Source of the DNA: Trichopria drosophilae | Taxonomy: Eukaryota; Arthropoda; Insecta; Hymenoptera; Diapriidae | DNA: 64,000 nt | Assembly: GCA_030407085.1 (NCBI GenBank) | Contig: CM059582.1 | Location: forward strand, 53,147,001 to 53,211,000 | Direction of reading: 5' to 3' | Shown here: one piece after another, positions 1 to 11,256 of the stretch | Numbering within the stretch: position 1 is the first letter of the stretch | How the letters are laid out: each line of letters starts with the position of its first letter | Made by a program: the position numbers and the translations under genes | Notes under the pieces: generated by a model | Told to the model about the DNA's origin: nothing | Database searches by the model: none | What the model saw: the letters and a program-made list of their open reading frames with translations, nothing else

Positions 1-950
1 AAACAAACAAAAAAGAAACATAAAGAAGGCAACAATAAAATTCAAAAATAGCAAAAGCAGGGATGTACGTATGTATATTGTCACACCTGCACAAATTCGA
101 AGTCTTTATGTGCCGGTAAATCGGAAAGGCGTCGTTTGCCGGCGATTAACAGTATTTATCCCCCCGACCAAGGTCGTCCACAGGGAGGGGCAAGAGGGGC
201 AGTCCCCCCCCCCCCTGGCCCGACAGTGTATATTTAATAGTCTATGTAACTTCCATTAACATATAGTCGCATATTTAATGTTGCCTCCCCCTGAAAATAA
301 TCCTGCGGACGCCCATGCCCCCGACCCTCCTCATCACCCTCGCTGCAATTACTTCGTTTCTACACTAGATACGTAATATACTTTTCGGTACTATAGCCGT
401 AAAATCCGAAAACTGTTTACATCGTCTAGTAGACCTTCAAATCTCTACTTTAGAAATCCTAGAAGTAATTTAGAGTGCTCTACACGTCTTTCTTAACGAT
501 AGCAACTTTAACACTCTACTACCAATCCTGGAAACAATCCAGGCTCTCCTACTATATTTCTTGCCACATCAGACCTACCACATATTTCCTGGGAATGATT
601 GAATGACCCTATAGGAGCCGACCAACTCCTAATTCAGATTATACTTTCTACCCAACTGGGAAAAATGTAATATTGATAACAATGAATAAAGTTAACGTTT
701 TTCTGCCTACGATATACATTATGGTATTGTTTGAAGTTTGAAATTTTCTAAATTATTTCAAACAACTTGCGTCGTAATCAGTCGGATTCCCAAACCCCTA
801 GGCTTTGTCGAAATGCTTTCATCCTAACTCGAAATCGAATAAAATTTACTAATAATAATAATAAGAATACTAAAAATAACAAAAAAATATGAACCCGCTA
901 CCTCGAGAGCATCCCCAACACCTCTACTTGAAATCACTCGGATTATCTAT
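1..950. other. Intergenic, repeat-derived, no gene
   Basis: No coding region could be supported here. A C-rich stretch around 170-225, followed by a G+C-richer segment to about 345, looks like the end of a decayed DNA transposon. Read on the minus strand, positions 270-322 contain GGGCGTCCGCAGGA and a run of G, an arrangement I associate with terminal regions of insect hAT-like repeats; that link is from memory and weak. The remainder is AT-rich with short A/T runs. Confidence 0.3.
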
Positions 951-954
951 TAAT

Positions 955-2150
955 TTTCATTATGAGGAATTTCAACTCTGATATTGGATGTTCCCATCCG
1001 GTCATACAATGGTTCCCTAGTTATCTCACTGGAAGGATGCAGGCAGTTTTGCGTGAGGATGGTTCTCTTTCCGACTGGATATCTGTCAGTACTGGCGTGT
1101 CGCAAGATTCAGTGCTTCGACCTTTATTTGCCATCTACATCAACGACCTGTGTTACATTATTATGCACACCAAGTACATATTCTTCACAGATGATACCTC
1201 AGCTGTCTAGCAACCAAAATTACTAAGGGACTCGCTAAGATTGCTTTGGACAGTCAAGCAATTGTCGACTGGACAGAGCAAAATGGCCTTTTATCTAATT
1301 TAACGAAAACCAAAGCGATGATAATAGGCAGTTCAATTATCTTTTCCCGATTAACGCACTTGTCCTCAACGACCCTCTCTCCATCAATAACTTACCCATT
1401 CCTTTTGTTAAGGCTGTCAAAAACCTTGGTGTATGGCTAAGTCCATCTTTAAACTGGCGGTTTCAGTTACCAAAATGATCAATAAAATTAATTCCATTCC
1501 GTACGCTATAAAATTCAAAGGCCTATCAGCCAAACTTCAAACGTAATTGGTAAACGCACTCATATTTTCTCACATCCATTATATGTGTGCCTCGTTTATT
1601 ACGATCTCACTGACGATTTGAACTTAATGCTGGAAAGACCTTTCAATAACTGCATTTGTTTCGTCTACGACCACGAAAAAATGAGCGCATCTCATCGTAC
1701 ATGAACCAACTGGGTTGGCTTACAATTCGCAGCAGACGCGATCTAATTCTTGACTTATGTTGCTGGTAGTTTTGCGGTTCTATAGATCTTCTCGATTTTA
1801 GAAGGTCTGTGCGTCGCTCGAACGGCTGGTAAATATTTTATTGTTTTACTAGCATCAACCGCCTAAAAATAGGGCATTGAATGAACCTTTACATTTAAAA
1901 CGAATTGTAATTAATTATAAATGGCACCTGTGTATGTGGTGAAGTCCAGGCAGATGACAACCATATATTTTGGAGCTGTAACCAAACAATAATATCAAGG
2001 TTGGATCTCCTGGAAAAAAGCCATAATTTGGACTTCATTACCTCAATGGATATCCCAATCCTAATTTCAAATAATAATATAAACCTATTAAAAGCTATAT
2101 GAGCAAATCTCCAAAACTTTCAAAATTTTATATTAAAAAAATAATATTTA
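955..2150 (+). pseudogene. Decayed non-LTR retrotransposon (jockey/CR1-type) RT fragment
   Basis: Conceptual translation from 962 gives a recognisable middle and end of a LINE reverse transcriptase. There is a thumb-side GVSQDSVLRPLFAIYINDL block (the usual form is GVPQGSVLGPLLF.IYINDL), then FTDDT in place of the catalytic YADDT. A WTEQNGL..N..KTK block follows in another frame from 1246. Near 1960-1990 an FW.C-like C-terminal block is visible. Several frameshifts and stops separate the pieces, and the first catalytic residue (Y to F, A to T context) is degraded. No endonuclease domain or poly(A) tail was found, so this is a 5'-truncated dead copy. Family placement within jockey/CR1-type elements is tentative. 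Confidence 0.75.
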
Positions 2151-2170
2151 TCGAAAACAGTTTTGTCTGG

Positions 2171-3600
2171 TATATAGTTAGCCTTGAATAGTATGGACTC
2201 TTTCTTTGTAAAACTGCATATTTGACCTGATTTTAAAATTATTCTGATAGATTAAAATCATTAGATATTTAAAGGAAGTAAATTAAAATAGGTTATTAAG
2301 TGACTGCGGGGAATTAAGTGACAAACATTGGTTTTGTCTCCGAATCTGCAACAATACAATTTCCTCGAGGATGGCAAGTTTGAAAGCTGGCAATATTGGC
2401 TAATGCTGACGGCAATGGCGTTTGATATTTTTTGACAACGTCGTCCCCATTTTTTCCACTTATTTGTCACATATTACGGTATATCAATAATTTTCAATAG
2501 TATCAGTAACGACATAATTGGTCAACGTTTCAGGCTGCATTGTAATTTCAAGAGTACTTATATTGGGCAAACTGAAATAAGCAAATGCATAGAATAAGCT
2601 ACACCGACAAACTTCCAGTAACTAATTTTGATTTAATCAGGCTAAAATTCCGATTTACGTATGTAAATTTAATTTTCGTAATACTCTTACTTACTGCACA
2701 TTTGAAAGTCTTTCTTGTTTTATATTCATGAAGTTTGATGTTTTGCTTTTGCCCAATTTGCCTTTCGAGCTTTCTTTTATTGTTTACTTTTTCACGTTTC
2801 AACGCTTTCCTTATCTCTTCTTCGCTTACGTTATCCATTCTTACTGCCCGAATGATAGTACGACAATTTTCCGTGTGAATTCTAATATTTTTTATATTTT
2901 TCAGCGGGCGAACAACTTATTCGTTTTATTTACAAACAAAGAATAAGTTATGTGCGAATAAATAGTCACATGTAGACATGTTTTCGATGTATTATATTGA
3001 TATTAAAGTTTTACCATTTTTAAAATTGCGTTTAAATGTTAAAGAAATGAATGTGCAATTTAAGCATCGGTTCCCGGCTTAAGAAAAGTGGATAAAATCA
3101 GACACAACCGGATAGAAACGGATCGAAAACAGGATAAAAATACCCCATTATGGATAAAAATGGATTAAATGTATATTTCTATCCTGATTTCGATCCGATA
3201 TTTACAGTTTTACGAAAAACTTTCTTCTGAAATAAAATAAAGTTTGTAAAGTTTTCGATTTTTTTAAAAGTGAGTCACGCTTCTACTCGAAACTTCTACT
3301 TTTTGCCTTATGGAAGCACAATCTTGAAATATTTTTCAGTCGATAATATACATCAAAAAGGTACCTAAAAAAATGTTGAAGTGATTTGTTTCAGACTTTT
3401 TTTTACAACGCTAAGAAACTAATTTTTCTGGAGAGTCACAACGTGAATTATTAATAAAATTATATATTTTCGAGTTATAGCTTCATAACTATAATCGATA
3501 GCTTGAAACGAACTGACACCGTATTGTAACAATTTTTGAATATTAAACGGTTCGCGATCGCGATAAAAAATGTTACTGTATGCGTAGTTAAATTTTTCTA
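2171..3600. other. Intergenic AT-rich stretch
   Basis: Apart from the possible minus-strand exon at 2692-2838, nothing coding was seen. Around 3070-3200 there is a loose repeat of CGGAT/GGATAAAA words. A segment at 2300-2470 is somewhat richer in G+C and bounded by GTGACAAA/TTTGTCAC-like words, which could be the remnant of a short TIR element. Confidence 0.3.
2692..2838 (-). CDS. Possible orphan exon, lysine/glutamate-rich
   Basis: On the minus strand an ATG at 2838 opens a strongly charged reading frame beginning MDNVSEEEIRKALKREK. It continues for about 49 codons to a textbook splice donor (GTAAGT) at about 2691. The frame is also open for about 25 codons before the ATG. The amino-acid composition (E, K, R, Q) would suit a helical or coiled-coil segment. 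I found no partner exon and recognise no family. A purine-rich transposon fragment could give the same picture, so treat this as a candidate only. Confidence 0.22.
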
Positions 3601-3673
3601 TAAACTATTAAACATGGATCGGTGTTTCGTCCTAGATCTGCCCACGGACTCGTCAGTTGGGCTATGTGAGCAG

Positions 3674-4051
3674 CCCGGGAAAAAATGGATTATATATAAT
3701 TATATATAATTTTTGATACAATTAGATCCAATTATATATAATAATATATAATTATATATGTTTATATACGAATTATATACAATTATATACAATTTTTTAT
3801 ACAATTAGATCCAATTATATATAATTATATATAATTATATATGTTTATATACGATTATATATAATTATATACGGCCAAAATCCATATATAATTATATATA
3901 ATTATATATAATAATATATAATTGGATCTAATTGTATCAAAAATTGTATATAATTATATATAATCGTATATAAACATATATAATTATATATTATTATATA
4001 TAATTGCATCTAAATTTATGTATAATTATATATAATCCATTTTTTCCCGGG
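3674..4051. mobile_element. AT-rich foldback element, 378 bp
   Basis: The segment begins CCCGGGAAAAAATGGAT and ends with its reverse complement, ATCCATTTTTTCCCGGG. The arms of about 185 bp are built almost only from ATATATAATTATAT words and pair through most of their length, with a short unpaired centre near 3870 (GGCCAAAATCC). This is a foldback/MITE-type element or a cruciform-forming insertion. The flanks 3615-3673 and 4052-4133 carry GGATCGGTG and CACCGATCC respectively, so it may sit inside an older element with that short TIR. Confidence 0.8.
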
Positions 4052-4746
4052 AGACCCTGCCCAAGACACGAAATTAATCATAAATAAATATAACCAATTA
4101 AAGGATACTACTCATTCGGGAACCGCCACCGATCCTTAGTTATCTTCTTTGCGACACAAACTAACTGATATTCATCAACCAAATTGATATTTATACAGTG
4201 TCATGTAGGTTTCTAAACAAGCACAATAAATATAAACAAAGCAATTGAAAGATTCCTTCCCTATCCCTTACTTTTCGTTATACTCTTCTAAAATATCGCT
4301 GCCTCTAAGCATAGTGCCTTATAACAAAACATACCGTTACAATATATTTGTCATCATTTTTTATTTTTTACACAGAGAACAGTTTTGAAATAAACATTTC
4401 CACTTATCATAGTCTCATTATTAAGGAGCAACTAGAATTTTAAAAAAATTTGGGAATTTGCGGATATATGCTTTTATTATTCGCTCCGGTATAGTAATAT
4501 ATCATTACATATACAGTATAATCTCGATATAACGCTCTTCAAGGGACCGATCGTAAAGAGCATTATAAACGGAAAAGCGTTATATGCGGGAAAAGTCACT
4601 CACTTCATATTTTTTGTTAGTTTTTCGTTATTTTATTATTGCATCTGATTAATTTTTATAAGAATATTAATATACATGGATAATGTATTTTTCCTTAGAA
4701 GTTTAAAACGGTTTGTCTCAGTTTATTGCATTTCGGACGTATTATT

Positions 4747-4977
4747 TCATGAGAATGGAGACAGTTTATGAGTGTAACGAAAGAATTCTTCAGAAACATT
4801 TGACGATGAAAAGTACGTTCTGAGGATAGAGAGTGCATCTAATGCAGCTGATCTCGATGGATGCAAAGAAGAGAATGAATTGTCAACAACTTTCTTTTCT
4901 TCTTCGTTGTTATTATCGACATTACTATGAATGGAATAAGCGATAATCTCTGACAATGTCCGTAATTCGGTATCCAA
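4747..4977 (-). pseudogene. Tigger transposase C-terminal remnant
   Basis: Minus-strand translation gives an acidic stretch (DNNNEEEKKV) followed by SRSAALDALSILRTYF. The latter resembles the C-terminal tail of Tigger/pogo transposases, where an acidic linker precedes an A.L..LR.Y segment. It lies on the same strand as the DDE-domain remnant at 7600-7920 and downstream of it, as expected for the last part of the same protein. Confidence 0.5.
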
Positions 4978-5340
4978 GCAGCAAAGGAAGAAATTTTGAC
5001 CAACGTTAGGTCAAATTGTCTTATTTCGGTTAAAAATAACCAAATTTCGACCTTCAAATATGCCTTATAAGTACTGTTACGTCCAGCGTCGAACACAACG
5101 GAGTACAAATAAAAGAATGAAGTTTTTAAAATTTATAATTCGTCCCTCTTACCTTGGGACGACCGGGATGGTGGAGAAATGGTGAAATAAAATATACAAT
5201 TATTATTATTATTATTACAATTTATATTTTAAGTACATTACTAAATCTTGGAAGATAGTATGATTTTTGGGAAAGGAAACTAGGGAATAATCGATTTGGG
5301 GTTCAATTAATTAACAAAAAAAAACGTGGTTAGATAGATA

Positions 5341-5720
5341 CTTTAAAGTTGGTACCTTAACGAGGAAGCATCCAACTTCAAGTATTTGGTTCTAATCAAA
5401 AAAAAAAGAAATAAGAAAAGAAAATCCTTTTTGTTTCAATACCTCGAGGTTGGTACCTTGACGACGAAGCGTCCAACCTCAAGCCTTTGAAAATAGGATT
5501 GGTTTTTCAAAAAAATCGAATGAATCGAAAAAGTCTTTAATAAGACAACAAAATTAAGAATAGAACAAGTCTTTAATTCAATACCTCGAGGTTGGTACCT
5601 TGACGACGAAGCGTCCAACCTCAAGCCTTTGAATTAATTTGGAAGAATTTTGTTTAAATAATTAATTTAATACTCGAAGTTGGTACCTTAACTTGAAGCA
5701 TCCAACCTCAAGTTTTTAAA
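5341..5720 (-). repeat. Four hairpin-forming repeats with a covarying stem
   Basis: Copies lie at about 5345-5382, 5444-5482, 5584-5624 and 5674-5712. Each has an 8-base left arm (GAGGTTGG in copies 2 and 3), an 18-19 base loop starting TACCTT, and a right arm (CCAACCTC). Copies 2 and 3 are identical. In copy 1 the third stem pair is A-T instead of G-C, with both sides changed. In copy 4 only one side is changed, which gives a G-U wobble if the minus strand is transcribed. The spacers between copies are AT-rich and unrelated in length, so this is not a simple tandem array. Confidence 0.75.
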
Positions 5721-5837
5721 TTAATTTGGATTAAGGAAAAGGGAAAAAAAAAGGAATTATCCTGGAAATCAAAAATGGTAAACAAGATTGTATAATTATA
5801 AAGAAAAGATTAAAATAAAACGAAACTTACTTCAAAC

Positions 5838-5960
5838 TGTCGACTCTCGGACTGTCGACTATCGGACTAAACTTTTTAAGTAAACTTTTAACTCAACCTT
5901 TTAACTGAAACTTTTGAACTGAACCTTTTAACTGAAACCTTTGAACTGACTTTTGAAAAT
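5838..5960. repeat. Short degenerate tandem repeats
   Basis: Two copies of a 15-17 base unit (CTGTCGACTCTCGGA and CTGTCGACTATCGGA) are followed by about six copies of a 13-15 base unit of the form AACTTTTGAACTGA. The array sits 120 bp downstream of the hairpin repeats and probably belongs to the same inserted element. Confidence 0.7.
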
Positions 5961-7599
5961 AGGTTTTCCTAAATCGTCACCTCGGTTAGAGATCTAGGAC
6001 TTCTCCCTCTCTATGCTCATGAGATGAGAGTCAAAAATTGTCTATGTCAAGATTGGACGATAGAGAAAAGGGGGCAGGGCTTATGCCCGGAAAAGTGGAT
6101 ATGATGTATACTATCTTCCCTTACAATATAATATTATAAACTTATATCTAAACGCAATAATAATAATTAGTAGTTAATATACAATAATAATATTACGTGG
6201 ATTACATATTCGCAATTGATGATATATGCATCGCGCAATACTCCAATTACTTATTATTTATAATCATAATTGTTATTAAATTAATACCGTTAAAAAGGTA
6301 TTAAATTGAATAAGATAAACTTATTGACATAAATCTAATTGTACGCTGACAATGAATTTTATTAGTAACGCTTCTATAATTAATGGTTAATTGATTATAA
6401 TAGTTGCAATGGTAATTGTTGGTATTACTAAAAGAAAAACAACGAGGACGTGACATCATTCGGGACAAAAATTATTTAGTCTTTTTAGTTTTCCACATGT
6501 ATTCGACAACAGGAAGTGTTCTATCGGTATAAGATATTTTTAAGTTTATTATGGGATAATGCTCCGGCCGTTGGCTACGGCGGATCGTGTGATCGAAAAC
6601 TGATCTACGAACAATCATAAATTTACACGAAACTCGAGAGGGTTCGCGGCATTTCTACTACGATGATGCTCGACATGTATCTCTCGGCCACATGTTGCAA
6701 GAAGCTTATCTTCTGGTTGTCGAATGTTGGAAAATAGTACATTTCCTTTTTTTTAATTTTATTAGTAACAGCTGTGCAAGCTAGAGAAAGATGAAACTCT
6801 GGGAAAACTAATTTTTGTTAGAACTAAAAACGTCCCACGTTACAGTACAAATGTATTTAAAGTCTTTGTCTTGGGATAATATTATCAAATTACGACTTAA
6901 AAATTACTTCATAGTAAAATTGTACTTGAAGTATTTTTTGAAGTCAAATCTTACTAAATTTCGACCTTTGTTGTGACTTGATAAACAAACGAACTTTGAA
7001 AGCGGAAATAGGTCGTGATTTTTGGTAAATTTGACGTCGTGAATTTCCCTAATTTTTACTTAAAAGTCAGAATTACCAAAAACTTAGAATGATGCTATAT
7101 TTTACTTCTGCGACTGTGATGACGTTTTCTGTTATCACTTAAAAGTCGAAATAACCACAAAAATTGTCCATAAAGTGAAATATGTAGAATGTTTGGTCAA
7201 AAGACCAATAAACTAGACCTCATAGTAAATCGGACTACTCATTTCTTACACAACACGAAATTACCAATATATTACCAATATTCGACTTACTCTTGGTCTA
7301 TTTGACCACACTGTCCTGTGACTTACAGGTCAAAATGCCTTCCGGTACTTAATTTTTAATTAAAAATTAAGTCCTTTTTGTCCCCACTTACTTCCAAATA
7401 AAGTCGATTGGAAGTAAAATAAGTCGCGGCCGTTTTGGCATTCTGACCATTCTGAAGTCGAATTTACTTAATTTCGACCTATTTTGCTGCTTGGGTAGTG
7501 AGGAGATATAGTCATCCAGACCTACATACTCCTCAAAGGTGATACCGAAACGTTCGTTCAAAATCTGAATGTGGTTGCATGCATGTCCTCCCAAGATGC

Positions 7600-7920
7600 T
7601 GCAACCCAATGCATGGCATCTAAAACACCGATCTTAGGCTTCGTCATCGGATCATTCATCAAATTCAAGTGTGTACTGTTGTACTATGCGTTTCCGATAC
7701 TTTTGTTTTAAAACTTTAATGAGGCATTAGTCCAGAGGCTGCAGCGTACTTGTTGAATTTGCTGGTAAGAATTCCAGCCTGATATTTTGTAAGGGCATGT
7801 CCTTCGGGCGAGCGGGGCAATTATCGACGAAGACGATTATTTTGCGTTTTTGCATGATAAGTTTCGTGTCCCAATTAAGAAGCCATTTTTGGAGCCTAAC
7901 GAGAGAATCAGCTTATTTGT
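7600..7920 (-). pseudogene. Tigger/pogo DDE transposase remnant
   Basis: Minus-strand translation reads WDTKLIMQKRKIIVFVDNCP, then about 20 residues later LEFLPANSTSTLQPLD. This is the central block of Tigger/pogo (DDE_1) transposases: LNWD.KLM..KRKI.LFVDNC.AH.......I...FLP.NTTS.LQPLD. The second catalytic aspartate (VDN) is present. An in-frame stop directly follows QPLD, and more stops follow. The upstream DNA-binding domains are missing because an inverted-repeat element starts at about 7921. Adjoining sequence to 7388 may also derive from this gene but is too degraded to align by eye. Confidence 0.8.
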
Positions 7921-8835
7921 TTACATGAGTATTTATTTACTTACAGACGGAAAAATAAGACAATAAGTTGTATAGAATTGGATTCAATTATTAAATTTTG
8001 AATCCATACTTTGGTCAATAGCGAATCCATTTTAATACGTAAATACTATTCTATTCGTTCGTACGAATAAAAAGGTTACTTTCTGAATTCATATTAATCT
8101 AAAAAAAGTTTTCTTTATAAAAATTAAATCTTAAATACATCCTTATTCAACATTACGGATTCAAAACTATCTAAGTGTATTCATTTTAATCCAAAAATCG
8201 TTTCCTTTTTAAAAATGAAATATTGAATGCATCCGTATTCAACATTACGGATTCAAAACTATCCAAGTATATTCATTTCAATCCAAAAAAAGTTGTATTT
8301 CAAAAACAAAACTTTCAATACATCCGTATTTAACATTACGCATTCAAAAGTAGCCAAGTGTATTTATTTCAATCCAAAAAAGTTGTATTTCAAAAACAAA
8401 ACTTTGAATACGTCCGTATTAAACATTACGGATTCTAAACTATCCAAGTGTATTAATTTCAATCCAAAAAAAGTTTCCTTCTTCAAAACGAAATATTGAA
8501 TGCCTCCGCATTCAACATTACGGATTCAAAACTATCTAAGCGTATTCATTTCAATGCAAAAAAAGTTTTCTTTCAAAAAATAAACTTTGAATAAATCTGT
8601 ATTCAATATTACGGATTCAAAACTATCTAACTGTATTCGTAAAATTGCATATAGGTGGAATACTTTTTCTGAAATTTAATCCGGCAAATTATGCTTCCGA
8701 TTGTATTCGTAAAATTGAATACAGATGGATTCCTTTCTTCGGAATTCAATCCATTTGAATACATATTTATGGAATCAAAGTATGAATTCAAAATGAATTG
8801 ACATTTTCAATCCAATCCTATCCAATCTCGATTGC
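7921..8835. mobile_element. Inverted-repeat element with internal ~90 bp tandem repeats
   Basis: Outer parts around 7975-8040 and 8700-8820 are inverted copies of each other (GGATTCAATTATTAAATTTTGAATCC-like on the left, CAAAGTATGAATTC on the right). The centre, about 8090-8640, is a six-copy tandem array with a period of 88-92 bp, each unit carrying ACATTACGGATTCAAAAC or a close variant (8148, 8239, 8329, 8419, 8511, 8601). The element interrupts the Tigger transposase remnant. A 90-codon open frame through three units (8227-8499) simply reflects the repeat and is not called. Confidence 0.65.
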
Positions 8836-8876
8836 TGGGTTCTTATGAGAGTGATCATGGGACCAGAGGAATCCAG

Positions 8877-9104
8877 TAAACGAAAACTAATAGAAAGTTA
8901 GAATTACGAATTGAAATGAATTCAAGTAAATTAAAATGAATTCAAATGAATTTAAATGAATTCAAGTGAATTAAAACGAATTCAAGTGAATTAAAATGAA
9001 TTAAAAAGTGGATTCAATTAATCATTTTCATGCGTTTTAATTCATTTTAATTCACTTGAATTAATTTCAATTCGTATTTTTAACTTTCTACTCATTTTCG
9101 TTTA
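8877..9104. mobile_element. Hairpin MITE, 228 bp
   Basis: It starts TAAACGAAAACTAATAGAAA and ends with the inverted counterpart …TTTCTACTCATTTTCGTTTA. The arms run about 105 bp and are rich in the word TGAATTCAAGTGAATT, with a short centre near 8995-9010 (AAGTGGATTCAATTAAT). It lies 50 bp inside the right end of the Tigger-like element and is therefore a younger insertion. Confidence 0.75.
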
Positions 9105-9452
9105 TTGGGAATAGAGCGTTATATGCAGGAACGTTATATATCGAGATTCTACTGTATTACATGTACCATGATTTTTAGGACAGATGTTTTAAATTTACTC
9201 CCAAAAAGATCTCTACTGAGAATCCATAGATGGCACTACTTACCAAGTTACACATTGTCACAGTCTATGCTGAACATTGTACGGCTAACTTTTTTTTTTA
9301 ATCTCAGCTCAAAAAGGAGATTTTACCAGGAACTTGAATTTCCACTGATTTCCACTTCTTAATCCCCGAATAATAATTCTCGAATGTTTTCCACTTGTAT
9401 GAAACAAATTATCCTAAAATATATCCAAGAAAACTTTCATCAGATCCACATA

Positions 9453-9887
9453 CAGTGGTCCTTATCCTAAGTTATCCCATCCAAAGTTATACGGACGTCC
9501 AAAGTTATACATTTCCCCCCTCCAAAGTTATACTATTAATTTCCCCTCTTCCCCCACCATAACGTGTCGATGTTGCTTCACGGCGGCACTCAAACACAAG
9601 CACACAGTAGCTGCTGGTTGCTCATTTTCGAATTATTATCCATTTTTTTCTGGCTAATAAAAATGTTCACTTTTTCAATATTTGATTTGTCAACTGTCGG
9701 TAGAATTTGATTTGACACTTTGGTAATCGGTTATTTTATGGGTTTGGTTAAGTTAGTCCCACACATTCGCAAGTCGCAACGAACATAAACGAAAATACGG
9801 CAGTGGGGGTAGTGAGGGGGTATAACTTTGGACAGTCGGCCGCCATATTGGAAAACCCGACCGCATAACTTAGGATGGGGACTATTG
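9453..9887. mobile_element. TIR element (TA-flanked), 435 bp
   Basis: The left end CAGTGGTCCTTATCCTAAG and the inverted right end …CTTAGGATGGGGACTATTG are each bordered by TA. Just inside the left end the word CCAAAGTTATAC occurs three times (9480-9535). No transposase was seen. A similar architecture (GGACCACTG end preceded by repeated AATATGCGT words) lies at 39660-39723 and may be one end of a related element. Confidence 0.65.
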
Positions 9888-9954
9888 TACATAGATTCAA
9901 AATAATTCGGAATATAGAAAAATTGAAAAAGTTTAAAATGGAACTCGGATAAAC

Positions 9955-10785
9955 TTCCGAAAGCCACACACCTCCAATTTTTTCGAAAATACGTATACTT
10001 ACGTAATTTGATGCGCTGATTACGAATTTCGTAATGAAAATTGCCGACAAGGTCATCTTCAAGGTCAAAATGAAAAAAACGCGTTTTTTTTTTGCATTTA
10101 TTCGCATTTATTTCCGAAAATACAAATCAGACGGAAAAAAGTTTCAAACAAAAAAGATAGAGAATCAAATTCTCTACAAAAAAGGTTAGATGCATTTTTT
10201 TCGAAATATCAAAAATAATGCCATAATCGGATGAGGAACATGACAATAATCTAGTTAACGTTCTCTTTGCAATGTAGTTAGGCTTGTCGCCACTAGATGA
10301 AATTGCGGTGCTCAGAACTTTCTGCTAGGCATTTCCGGCTCCCGTTGACAGGATCAGGGCAAATTTTGCCCTTTTTTATACTAACTTTTATACCCCCCAG
10401 TCCCCCTCCCGTTCAGATTTATGATTATTTACGGCTACCTCCTACAGTTTGAAAAGCAATGCTTGAATCTAGGGAGTGCCTACGTTCTGACCCCCCCTTT
10501 TTATACTACCCTAACCTCCAACCATCAGATACAAAAGGAACACGTTGAACAGATTATTCTCATGTTCTCAATTTGATTCTCTATCTTTTTTGTTGGAAAC
10601 TTTTTTCCGTCTGATTTGTATTTTCGGAGATAAATGCGAAGAAATTCAAAAAATACATTTTTTTTTTCATTTTGACTTTGAAGATGACCTTGTCGGCAAT
10701 TTTCACTATGTAATTCGTAATCAGCGCATTAAATTACATAAGTATACGTAGTTTCAAATAAATTGGAGGTGTGTGGCTTTCGGAA
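9955..10785. mobile_element. Foldback element upstream of Oga, 831 bp
   Basis: Arms of about 230 bp (9955-10185 and 10555-10785) are inverted copies. Both contain AAAATTGCCGACAAGGTC or its complement, CGTATACTTA, and TCTATCTTTTTTGTT-like words. The middle (10190-10550) has no partner. It is related to the foldback at 55214-56237: both carry ATCAAATTCTCTA / AAAAAAGGTT at the inner end of the arm and then TAATGCC.AAATCG. Its right end is about 470 bp before the Oga start codon. Confidence 0.8.
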
Positions 10786-11256
10786 ATACACCCTGGAACT
10801 CTTACCTCAATCACTCAATTACCAATACATTTCAATCGATTTCGTTTACTGGGTTGCTGGTTTATATTGTACTTACCACGAATTTTTTTCGAATTTCGCA
10901 ATTTTCGGGGAATTTGCAAAATTCAAAGAACAGCGCGCTGTTACGCGAGAATCTCGCGGACTTTTCGAGTTTTTGGCCGTATCGATTATCATCCTTTATC
11001 CACCTCGCGAGACCAGCGGACAAGAAATTTCTTTGGCCTTTTCACGTGAAAATTGTCGAAAACATACCAATGTCAGCAAATCTATAAGATTTATCCAAAG
11101 TGATGTTGACGTCGCGCGAAATCTTTTGGTAGCCGTGCATTTTCCCAGACATTTGCCTCGTCGGTGTTTTCCCGTCTGCCGGATTTCTCCGGTGCACATC
11201 GTTTCGCTTTCGATTCGCCGACTCGCCGTGCAAACCTTGCGTCTCGCTTTTTCGCA
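10786..11256 (+). promoter_or_regulatory. Probable Oga promoter and 5' UTR
   Basis: This stretch between the foldback and the Oga ATG is clearly richer in G+C and CpG than its surroundings. It contains a near-palindrome CGCGAGAATCTCGCG at 10944-10958 and a second TCGCGAGA at 11005-11012. These match the TCTCGCGAGA core-promoter word known from animal housekeeping genes. No TATA box was evident. The transcription start cannot be placed from sequence alone. Long open frames in several phases here are a by-product of base composition. Confidence 0.45.

Larger units (their letters stand above)
5075..6455. mobile_element. Possible solo LTR or TIR insertion in the Tigger element
   Basis: The segment starts TGTTACGTCC and ends GGACGTGACA, ten-base inverted ends with one mismatch and the TG...CA form of LTRs. 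It contains the hairpin repeats at 5341-5720, a run of 13-15-base repeats at 5838-5960 (CTGTCGACTCTCGGA twice, then several AACTTTTGAACTG-like units), and a G-rich patch at 6070-6090. I could not find a matching 4-6 bp target duplication beside it and saw no gag or pol sequence. An LTR of a gypsy-like element is only one reading. Confidence 0.35.
4514..9154 (-). mobile_element. Tigger/pogo-like DNA transposon, nested and dead
   Basis: The left end CAGTATAATCTCGATATAAC and the inverted right end (…TATATCGAGATTCTACTG) are both bordered by TA, the usual pogo/Tigger target duplication. GCGTTATATGC recurs as a subterminal word near 4583 and 9118. Transposase remnants lie on the minus strand inside. 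The 4.6 kb span is larger than usual for Tigger because other repeats are inserted (a possible LTR at 5075-6455, an inverted-repeat element at about 7920-8830 and a hairpin MITE at 8877-9104). The 5' third of the transposase appears to have been lost. Confidence 0.75.

Noticed and set aside
5341..5720. Possible CRISPR array
   Set aside because: Only four unevenly spaced hairpin repeats, AT-rich spacers of different length, eukaryotic setting and no cas genes.
8227..8499. 90-codon repetitive open frame
   Set aside because: It simply follows a ~90-bp tandem repeat, whose period happens to leave the frame open through three units; flanking units break it.
9748..10107. 119-codon minus-strand open frame
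   Set aside because: It crosses the border between a TIR element and a foldback arm, so it cannot be one old gene.
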